Below, piece by piece: positions 44,180 through 50,889 of a stretch of DNA of 64,000 nt. The translations under genes were made by a program, and so were the position numbers. The notes beneath the pieces were generated by a model. The model was not told the origin of the DNA. It did no database searches and saw nothing but the letters and a program-made list of their open reading frames with translations. Position 1 is the stretch's first letter. Every line of letters starts with the position of its first letter. The stretch is from Agathobacter sp. (lineage in GTDB: Bacteria > Bacillota > Clostridia > Lachnospirales > Lachnospiraceae), in assembly GCA_017409825.1 (NCBI GenBank), contig JAFQRZ010000029.1, positions 1 to 64,000 of the forward strand. Direction: 5' to 3'.

Positions 44180-44923
44180 ATGAGTAAGAAAAATGAAACG
44201 GTAGATGGTGCTAAAGAACCAATTTTTAAAAGGTGGTGGTTTTGGGTAATCGTTGTAGCACTTGTATTTGGTAGAGGCGGAAATTCAGGAGATGACAAGG
44301 ATACCCAGATTTCTAATAATTCTTCGAAAAATAGTGAAAGCCAAATGGAAGATAAAAATAGTGAAAGCCAAGTGGTAGATAAAAATAGTGAAAGCCAAGT
44401 GGTAGATAAAAATAGTGAAAGCCAAGCGGCAGATAATAATAGTTCTAATCAGGATGCGACAGATAAAGAAGCGAGTACAAATGAATCAAGTTTAACAATG
44501 GGTCAGAGAAATGCTTTGAAAAAAGCGAAAAGCTATTTGCAAGTCATGGATTTTTCCTATAAGGGATTGTTAGAACAGTTAAAATATGAAGGTTTTACGA
44601 CAGAAGAAGCAACTTTTGCGGTAGATAATTGCGGTGCTGACTGGAAGAAACAGGCATTAGAAAAAGCAAAAGATTATTTGGACACTATGGCTTTTTCTTA
44701 TAAAGGATTGTTAGAACAGTTAGAATATGAGGGTTTTACAAACGAGGAAGCTACATATGGTGTGAACAATTGTGGGGCGAACTGGAAGGAACAGGCCGCT
44801 AAAAAGGCAAAGGATTATTTAGATATAATGTCTTTTTCGAGAGAAGGGTTAATTGAGCAGCTTGAATACGAAGGTTTTACGGCAGAAGAAGCAGAATATG
44901 GTGTTACAGCTATAGGTTATTAA
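44180..44923 (+). CDS. Membrane-anchored Ltp-repeat protein (superinfection-exclusion-like)
   Basis: The 247-residue protein has a short cytoplasmic start, one membrane segment (about 17-31, RWWFWVIVVALVF), a polar linker with four copies of DKNSESQ, and three tandem Ltp helix-turn-helix repeats from residue 107. Each repeat has the form AKxYLxxMxFSxxGLxEQLxYE followed by GFTxEEAxxxV. Pfam's Ltp family includes the lipoprotein of Streptococcus phage TP-J34, which blocks DNA injection and acts on the tape measure. The usual lipobox Cys is absent, and a transmembrane helix replaces it. The gene lies between the tail chaperone and the tape measure. A role in exclusion or self-protection is inferred. 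Confidence 0.8.
   Translation: MSKKNETVDGAKEPIFKRWWFWVIVVALVFGRGGNSGDDKDTQISNNSSKNSESQMEDKNSESQVVDKNSESQVVDKNSESQAADNNSSNQDATDKEASTNESSLTMGQRNALKKAKSYLQVMDFSYKGLLEQLKYEGFTTEEATFAVDNCGADWKKQALEKAKDYLDTMAFSYKGLLEQLEYEGFTNEEATYGVNNCGANWKEQAAKKAKDYLDIMSFSREGLIEQLEYEGFTAEEAEYGVTAIGY
44330..44440 (+). repeat. 27-bp coding tandem repeat
   Basis: Four near-identical 27-bp units encode DKNSESQVV-type repeats in the linker of the Ltp protein, a flexible spacer lifting the Ltp domains off the membrane. Confidence 0.85.
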
Positions 44924-44941
44924 TTGTTGAAAAATTATTAT

Positions 44942-44983
44942 CCAATATGGTATGCATGCTTTTATATTATGTGATATGATTTT
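44942..44983 (+). promoter_or_regulatory. Cargo promoter 1 (dyad plus extended -10)
   Basis: TATCCAATATGGTA (44942-44955) is followed exactly 23 nt later by TATGAT (44978-44983) in the context ATGTGATATGAT. It matches the promoters at 45554 and 49729 in spacing and extended -10. It precedes the decayed zinc-ribbon gene. Confidence 0.65.
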
Positions 44984-45032
44984 TTATGATAAGCAATTAT
45001 ATATTGATAAAATTGTACTTAAGGAGAGGTAT

Positions 45033-45433
45033 ATGGATAGTAATGAATTAGATGCAATCGCGAAAGAAGTGCATATGAGTTATTATAGTAAGGGAAAGTT
45101 TGGAAAAGATCGAGAAGAGATTAAAGAGATATGTTAGCGGACCGGAGTTGATAAAGAAAGGCAATTGAAAAGATTAAACACCCATATGGAACTGGAATAA
45201 ATTATAGAGGTCCTGTTCCAAAGAAGCGTTGTCCAAAATGCCGAAGTGAAAAATTTCATGCGTTCGTACATGAAGAGGTAATTAGAGAGGGAATAGTAAA
45301 GACACATACTTCTTTAAATTTGAATCCATTCAAACCATTCACAATTTTTAATCATAGGCCAAAAGTTATCAGAAAACCTATAACGAAACAAGTAAGCAAG
45401 TTTGTTTGTGATAATTGTGGAGAAATCTTTTAG
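45033..45433 (+). pseudogene. Frameshifted zinc-ribbon protein gene
   Basis: An ATG at 45033 with AAGGAGAG upstream opens a 34-residue frame (MDSNELDAIAKEVHMSYYSK) that stops at 45135-45137. A second frame, open from 45155 to the stop at 45431 without any standard start codon, encodes IKHPYGTGINYRGPVPKKRC and then CPKCRSEKFHAF and FVCDNCGEIF, a two-CxxC zinc ribbon. The two parts look like one former gene broken by at least one frameshift near 45135-45155. The promoter at 44942 is intact, so the loss appears recent. The original function is unknown. Confidence 0.65.
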
Positions 45434-45553
45434 ATATTAATACTATTTGTAGCTATGTTTTCACCCCATTCACAGATTAGGTATGTTAAAATATATAGTG
45501 TAAAAAAGTACGCAAAACATAGCTTTGGGTATAGGCATAAAAAATACAAATAT

Positions 45554-45595
45554 TACCATATTCGGTATGCAAATACTTTTCTAATGTGTTATAAT
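45554..45595 (+). promoter_or_regulatory. Cargo promoter 2 (dyad plus extended -10)
   Basis: TACCATATTCGGTA (45554-45567) lies 23 nt before TATAAT (45590-45595), context ATGTGTTATAAT. Upstream are TTCACCCCATTCACA (45460-45474) and TAAAATATATAGTGTAA (45487-45503), both repeated before the third cargo gene. Confidence 0.72.
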
Positions 45596-45626
45596 TCCTT
45601 AAAAATAAGGAAAGGAGAAAAATCTT

Positions 45627-46184
45627 ATGAAAAGAAAATTAATACTTGTATTTGTTCTATGCATGTGCTTTTTAGTAGGCTGTGGCGGAAATGATGACGA
45701 GAAAGATAAGGGGAAAAATACAGAAACGAAGCAGGAGAGTGAAGTAGATACAGAAGCAGAAAAAATTGCGAATATGACAGAGGAAGAGTATAAAGCGTAC
45801 TGTGAGGTAATGTATAATAAAGAAATTTTTGAAAGAGATGATATAGAGGGAAAACATATCAAAATATATGGTTTTATTGCTGGAAAATATCGATATACAG
45901 ATTCATCTACATTTGGAATGGTAATAAATGATTTAACGAAAAAATATGATTTGGATACGAAGTATCTTGACCTTGGAGTTGCTCATGAGGGAAAAGGAAG
46001 TTATGCTGGAGATGGCGTGTATCTGTTATTTGATAATGAAGGTGATTTGTCTATTGATGACTACGAAAGTGGATTGGAGATTATTGTATATGGTGAAGTA
46101 GTTCAATGTTGGAATGGACCATTTGTTATTCCGAAATATATAGAAATATCAGAAATTGCGTTTCCTCATTTAGAAATGAAATAG
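45627..46184 (+). CDS. Lipoprotein with OB-fold-like domain
   Basis: The 185-residue protein has a lipoprotein signal peptide with lipobox LVGC and Cys19 as the lipidation site, a charged linker (about 20-50), and a C-terminal domain with strands HIKIYGFIAGKYRY, GDGVYLLFD and LEIIVYGEVVQCWNGPFVIPKY, resembling the OB-fold tRNA_anti-like group seen in clostridial lipoproteins. AGGAAAGGAG sets the ATG. It is exposed outside the cell and has its own dyad promoter. It sits between the tail chaperone and the first tape measure, so it may be an exclusion or immunity factor; no direct evidence supports that. Confidence 0.72.
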   Translation: MKRKLILVFVLCMCFLVGCGGNDDEKDKGKNTETKQESEVDTEAEKIANMTEEEYKAYCEVMYNKEIFERDDIEGKHIKIYGFIAGKYRYTDSSTFGMVINDLTKKYDLDTKYLDLGVAHEGKGSYAGDGVYLLFDNEGDLSIDDYESGLEIIVYGEVVQCWNGPFVIPKYIEISEIAFPHLEMK

Positions 46185-46226
46185 AGTAAATGTGAATTAA
46201 AATAGAAAATAAGGAATTTAATTAAG

Positions 46227-46256
46227 AAGACATCTATTTAGGTAGATGTCTTTTTT
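46227..46256 (+). terminator. Cassette hairpin 2 before tape measure 1
   Basis: A perfect 10-bp stem (46227-46236 with 46243-46252) ends in T6. It lies 33 bp before the tape-measure start and would separate cargo transcription from the tail gene, or act as an attenuator. Confidence 0.82.
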
Positions 46257-46288
46257 ATATGTCAAGAATTAAGAAAGAAGGTGAAAAA

Positions 46289-49200
46289 ATGGCAGAGAGC
46301 ATTGACAAAAAGCAATTAGAAGAGATTACAGAAGAAATGACAAATGCACTCAATGCGACAAGTAAATTGCAAGAAGAGGTAAGTGATTTAAATACTACTG
46401 TGAAAAAAATAGACATTAGTAAGCTGAGTGATATGACGGATGCTTTAGTACAAAGTAGGGATGCCGCAAAAGAAGCGTCAAATAATTCATCAGGACTAGT
46501 TACTGCTATGGAAAAGCTTTCTCAGAAGATGCCAAATATTAAAACAGCGGTGGATAAGATTACGCAATCTGTACCAAATATCAAGACAGTAATTGATGGT
46601 ATTTCAAAAAAATTACCAGATGTGAAGAAAACGATGGAGAATATTTACAAGGCGACAGAAAGTACAGAAGAATATTTCAAGTCATTTAATTACTATACAG
46701 ATACTTTCGGTGAAATTGCGTCGAAGTGGGATAAAGATTTTGAAACCTATGGGTCAGAAAATGCAAAGAAATATTCTAATACGTTTGTTCAGCAGATGAA
46801 TGAAAGTTTAGGCAAATTATCTGGAATGAAAGTAAGTCTGTCGGTAGATATGGAAAGTGGTATTTTAACAGAAAGTGGCATGAAAGACTTGGGATTAAAT
46901 GTTCAGGAGGTGACACAATTTGTTGCAGAGTTCGCTTCTATCTCAAATTCAATGGGGCAGACAGGGGATGTTTCTCTTGCAATTGCTGATGTATTTACCA
47001 AGTTAGCAGGAGATTTGTCGTCGTATTTTAATGTTGATTACAGTACAATAATGGAGGATTTACAAAACGCTCTCTTAGGACAGACCGATGCATTAGAGGA
47101 ATATAGAATTAATCTATCTGATGTCCAATTACAAACATTAGCCTATGAATATGGGATTGAAAAGTCGGTAGAGGATATGACTCAGGCAGAAAAAGCACAG
47201 TTAAAAATGATTGCGATTCTAAAGCAGTCAGATGCGTATTGGGGAAATTTGGCAGATACTATAAATACACCAGCAAATACATTCCGCGAATTAGCGAACA
47301 ACTGTAAAGAAGTAGTTACAGTATTTGGACAGTTATTTATGCCTGTTTTAGAGCAGATACTACCATTTGTTGATGGTGTTGTTATTGCAATAGGAAATCT
47401 TTTAACAAGTATCGCTGGATTTTTTGGAATAAAAGTCAACATGGATGATATGGGCATTGGAACAGATGGCGCATCCGCTGAACTAGAAGCAAATCATGGT
47501 GGAGAAACTGCTTATACAATAGAATACAATAGTTCTTTTAGCCTTGCAGATGGTTTCTTAGAAGAAGTGTCGCTATATGAGGAAGTTTGGAATCAGGCGT
47601 ATGAAAATATGAATAAGAAATCTCAGGAATGGGCAGATAAGGTAGATACGTTCTTCGGACCAGTGAAATCCATTTTCTCAAGCTTGGCAATTGGGGATTA
47701 TGTCAGTGTTGGAGAAAACGTAGGATTACTTGCAATTAGTATCATGGATTTCTTTAAAAATGCGATTGATAGTGTAGATTGGCAGGCAGTTGGAGAAAAG
47801 ATAGGGGAATTCCTTGAAGGAATAAATTGGACAGAAGTATTCTCTTCTATTGGTGAGTTAGTAGGTGAAGCAATTGGTTCAGCATTTGAAGTCTTAGGTA
47901 GTATTTTCGATGCTGCACCTTTGGAAACAGGAATTGTGACAGCGATTGGTCTTATCAAATGGACTGGATTAGGGAAGGCAATCTCATCAGGTAGTTTATT
48001 CAAGAGTTTAGCTACATTGTTTTCAGGGCAATTGCTAGAAGGGAATGGCTTTTTCTCAAAACTGGGAAATGCATTCGCATTGACAATTGGTGATGCAGGT
48101 GATTTTGGCGACGCGTTAATAACAGAGTTCGAAGGATTGGGTGGCATAGTTAAGATTGTGACGGCTGTTGGGTCAAAGATAAGACAGGTCGTTAGCGAAA
48201 TAGGTACAGGTATGAGGGATTTCCTTTCTGTGATTAGGTTGGTTTTGAGAGCAGTTGCAGAAAAGGTGGGGGCTCTTATACCTAAAATTGTAGGTGAAAT
48301 GACATCTGCCCTTAGTAAAGCAGGTGTATTTATTAAGTCCATTATAACATTCCTCCAACCATTTGCAGCTGCAATTGCAAGTGTAGTAGTAATTATAGCA
48401 GGTATCGCTTTCGCAGTGAGCAATTTTGTTACAATGTTCCAAGAGGGCTTTAGCTGGGTAAATGAAGCTATCATGCTTGTTGGAATTGCACTTGCTGCTG
48501 TGGGGGCAATATTTTTAGGGGCGCCTGCGTTAGTTTCTGGTATTGTAGCTGGTATTGTAGCAGTAGTAGCGACCCTAGTGGTGATAATTAAAGAAAACTG
48601 GAATGAAATATGTGCATTTATCTCAAGTGCAATAGGTTTGATTGGTGAAATGTTTGTGCTATGGGGAGTTGGTATCGTAAATAATTTTAAAGCAGTTGTT
48701 TCGATTATTGGATCGGTACTAAAAGAATTATGGAATTCCATCAAAGCAATATTTGAATCTCTAAAAACTATTTTTTGCGGATTCATTGAATTTATAACAG
48801 GAGTTTTTAGTCTAGATTGGAAAAAAGCATGGAATGGACTGGTTAATATTTTTTCTGGAATATTTGGGACTATTAAAAATGTTTTAATAATGCCATTGAA
48901 TGCTGTGATTGCATTGATTGAAACATTAGTTAATAAGATTATTGGAGGATGGAATTCTCTCGTAAAAGCTCTTAATAAATTCAGTATTGATATCCCAAGT
49001 TGGGTACCTGAAATAGGTGGAAAGAAATTTGGTATAAATATAAAAACGGCATCTACAATTACGATTCCACGTTTTGCCTCCGGTGGATTCCCAGAAGATG
49101 GTTGGTTCCGTGCGAGCCACGGTGAAATCATGGGTCGATTTGACAATGGACAGTCAGTAGTTGCCAATAATATGCAGATTACGGAGGGGATTGCTCGAGG

Positions 49201-49372
49201 CGTAAGAGAAGCAGTTTCGGGAGTTTTAATTCCATACTTAGCGGATATTGCGGATAGTTCAAGGAGAACTGCAAATAAGGATTTTACTGTTGCTAGTAGG
49301 GATGTATTCGAAGCTGTAAGAGCCGAATCAAGCAATTATACACGAAGAACGGGTGAATTAGCTTTTATTTAG
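46289..49372 (+). CDS. Tape measure protein 1 (long)
   Basis: The 1027-residue protein is the larger tape measure. Residues 1-130 are coiled-coil-like (LEEITEEMTNALNATSKLQEEV and repeats of KMPNIKTAVDKI). The central region has typical siphovirus tape-measure sequence (NVDYSTIMEDLQNALLGQTDALEEY) and hydrophobic blocks near 345-385, 685-715 and 729-767 that would insert into the target membrane. The end has GGFPEDGWFRASHGEIMGRF, NGQSVVANN and FEAVRAESSNY. AAGAAGG fixes the ATG at 46289. By the rule of about 1.5 angstrom per residue the tail would be near 150 nm. Its 3' end shares 98 identical bases with tape measure 2. Confidence 0.88.
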   Translation: MAESIDKKQLEEITEEMTNALNATSKLQEEVSDLNTTVKKIDISKLSDMTDALVQSRDAAKEASNNSSGLVTAMEKLSQKMPNIKTAVDKITQSVPNIKTVIDGISKKLPDVKKTMENIYKATESTEEYFKSFNYYTDTFGEIASKWDKDFETYGSENAKKYSNTFVQQMNESLGKLSGMKVSLSVDMESGILTESGMKDLGLNVQEVTQFVAEFASISNSMGQTGDVSLAIADVFTKLAGDLSSYFNVDYSTIMEDLQNALLGQTDALEEYRINLSDVQLQTLAYEYGIEKSVEDMTQAEKAQLKMIAILKQSDAYWGNLADTINTPANTFRELANNCKEVVTVFGQLFMPVLEQILPFVDGVVIAIGNLLTSIAGFFGIKVNMDDMGIGTDGASAELEANHGGETAYTIEYNSSFSLADGFLEEVSLYEEVWNQAYENMNKKSQEWADKVDTFFGPVKSIFSSLAIGDYVSVGENVGLLAISIMDFFKNAIDSVDWQAVGEKIGEFLEGINWTEVFSSIGELVGEAIGSAFEVLGSIFDAAPLETGIVTAIGLIKWTGLGKAISSGSLFKSLATLFSGQLLEGNGFFSKLGNAFALTIGDAGDFGDALITEFEGLGGIVKIVTAVGSKIRQVVSEIGTGMRDFLSVIRLVLRAVAEKVGALIPKIVGEMTSALSKAGVFIKSIITFLQPFAAAIASVVVIIAGIAFAVSNFVTMFQEGFSWVNEAIMLVGIALAAVGAIFLGAPALVSGIVAGIVAVVATLVVIIKENWNEICAFISSAIGLIGEMFVLWGVGIVNNFKAVVSIIGSVLKELWNSIKAIFESLKTIFCGFIEFITGVFSLDWKKAWNGLVNIFSGIFGTIKNVLIMPLNAVIALIETLVNKIIGGWNSLVKALNKFSIDIPSWVPEIGGKKFGINIKTASTITIPRFASGGFPEDGWFRASHGEIMGRFDNGQSVVANNMQITEGIARGVREAVSGVLIPYLADIADSSRRTANKDFTVASRDVFEAVRAESSNYTRRTGELAFI
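49091..49206 (+). repeat. Direct repeat copy 1 in tape measure 1
   Basis: Positions 49103-49200 are identical to 52183-52280 (98 bp, offset 3080). Including flanks, 49091-49206 has two mismatches to 52171-52286. It encodes GWFRASHGEIMGRFDNGQSV and the following VANNMQITEGIARGVR in both genes. Confidence 0.93.
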
Positions 49373-49497
49373 TGAAAAGCTGTTTACAGAATAAAGTAGA
49401 CAGCAATTATTATGAAAATTGTGATCTGCGATTGACAGATTATGTAAAGACTGATAAAACAATTAGCTTTGGTTATGAGGTTGTTTTTCGAAAATAG
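49372..49497 (+). pseudogene. Remnant of a cargo gene 3' end
   Basis: A GTG overlapping the tape-measure stop (TAGTG) opens a 41-codon frame whose last part, YYENCDLRLTDYVKTDKTISF and GYEVVFRK, reads like the end of a DUF4352/DUF5067-type surface domain rather than random sequence. No start signal or upstream part is present. I read it as a leftover of an older cargo gene. Sequence to 49570 shows nothing else recognisable. Confidence 0.35.
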
Positions 49498-49728
49498 CAT
49501 ACAATATGTCCTAAATGATATGAGAAAAACGTTTTATTTAAGTGTATAAACTGTGATTAAGATTATGATTTAGCAGGTGTCTTTTTATATGCAGGATTAT
49601 TTTCACTTCATTCACAATCGAAAGATGCTAAAATATATAGTGTAAGAAAGTGTGCAAGAGTAAATTCTATTTTGTGACTCTGATAGCGTGCTAAAAATCT
49701 CTTTTAGACCATAAAAATTTAGAATTAT

Positions 49729-49770
49729 TACCATATTTGGTAGTAATATAAGAAAAGAATGTGGTATAAT
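49729..49770 (+). promoter_or_regulatory. Cargo promoter 3 (dyad plus extended -10)
   Basis: TACCATATTTGGTA (49729-49742) lies 23 nt before TATAAT (49765-49770), context ATGTGGTATAAT. Upstream are a degenerate hairpin arm (AGGTGTCTTTTT, 49575-49586), TTCACTTCATTCACA (49602-49616) and TAAAATATATAGTGTAA (49629-49645), matching the block before 45627. Confidence 0.72.
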
Positions 49771-49800
49771 TCTTTTAAAACAAGAATGGAGGAGGAAGGT

Positions 49801-50784
49801 ATGGAAGAAGAAATTAAGAAAAAACCATATGGAATATGGTCTTTAGTTCTTGGAATAATTAGTATAGTGCTTTTCCTTAATGTTTCGTGGCTTGCACTTC
49901 TTACGAGTATAGCGGGAATTGTTTTGGGAGTATTAGGAGTATCAAATGGAAAGAAAGGTATATCAATTGCTGGTCTTATTTGTTCTGCGATTCCTGCACT
50001 GATTTTCTTTGTAATGATGTTAATAGTTATAGCTGGAAGTGGAACGTATACTCCTGACACAGAAAACTCAGAAGCGGATGAAGTAATTTACTTGCAAGAT
50101 TCTGAAATTGATAATGCATATGCTTCACCAGATAGTTATGCGGGAAAGTATATTGCTATTGGTGGTATAGTATTTGGAGAACCAGAAATTCATGAAGACC
50201 AAGTATATTTCCAAATGTATGGAGATGCAGTGAATAATGAGAAAAATACAATAGTGCGTTTTATTGGACAGGTAGACGTATCGGCTGGTGATTATGTTAA
50301 GGTAGAGGGGAAGATTGTAGGTTCGACGGAATATAAGAATATGCTTGGTGGAACTTTAACTGCATTGTTAATTGAGACAAAGAGTGTGACTGAAAGTACT
50401 TATATTGAATGTTGTTCACCAACCATCAAAGAAGTGGTATTAGACAAAACAATTGATCAATATGGTTATGCTGTTACTGTGAACAAGATAGAGTTTGCGG
50501 AAGCGGAAACGAGATTATACTTAACTGTAACCAACAATGGAAAAGATAATTTTAGTGTTTATCCATTTAAAATCAAAATTGTTCAAAACCAGAAGCAATA
50601 TGAATATAAATTCAACTTTGATGCGGATTATGAAGAACTCCAGACGGATTTACTGCCAGACACAAGCTCATCTGGTATTATAGTATTTCCACCAATGGAT
50701 CCAGAGATGGGGTTGAAAATTTACTGTAAAGGAAGTTGTGATGATTGGTCTGTTGATTTAGAAGACTATGTGTTTGAATATTAG
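49801..50784 (+). CDS. DUF4190-like membrane protein with OB-fold-like and Ig-like domains
   Basis: The 327-residue protein starts with a DUF4190-like pair of membrane helices (about 10-80: GIWSLVLGIISIVLFLNVSWLA and a second GLICSAIPALIFFVMMLIVIAG) joined by GVSNGKKG. An external OB-fold-like domain follows (about 100-205: YAGKYIAIGGIVFGEP and GDYVKVEGKIVG). The last 110 residues resemble DUF4352-type Ig-like domains (EVVLDKTIDQYGYAVTVNKIEF, LYLTVTNNGKDNFSVYP). GGAGGAAGG fixes the ATG at 49801. Like the lipoprotein at 45627 it presents an OB-like domain outside the cell next to a tape-measure gene and has the same promoter type, so the two are functional counterparts by inference. Confidence 0.75.
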   Translation: MEEEIKKKPYGIWSLVLGIISIVLFLNVSWLALLTSIAGIVLGVLGVSNGKKGISIAGLICSAIPALIFFVMMLIVIAGSGTYTPDTENSEADEVIYLQDSEIDNAYASPDSYAGKYIAIGGIVFGEPEIHEDQVYFQMYGDAVNNEKNTIVRFIGQVDVSAGDYVKVEGKIVGSTEYKNMLGGTLTALLIETKSVTESTYIECCSPTIKEVVLDKTIDQYGYAVTVNKIEFAEAETRLYLTVTNNGKDNFSVYPFKIKIVQNQKQYEYKFNFDADYEELQTDLLPDTSSSGIIVFPPMDPEMGLKIYCKGSCDDWSVDLEDYVFEY

Positions 50785-50828
50785 TAAATTTAAGAAAGCT
50801 AAAGTAAAATAAGGCATTCGACAGTGAA

Positions 50829-50858
50829 AAGACATCTACAAACGTAGGTGTCTTTTTT
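50829..50858 (+). terminator. Cassette hairpin 3 before tape measure 2
   Basis: An 11-bp stem with one G-T pair (50829-50839 with 50844-50854) around AAAC ends in T6. It stands in the same position relative to its tape-measure gene as the hairpin at 46227. Confidence 0.85.
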
Positions 50859-50889
50859 ACACTCAAAATTTAGAAGGAAGGTGACAGAA

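Noticed and set aside
47698-49335. 545-codon antisense open frame opposite tape measure 1
   Set aside because: It is a shadow of the tape-measure gene's codon bias: low-complexity Ile/Pro/Asn-rich product, no ribosome site, and the plus frame has clear phage signatures.
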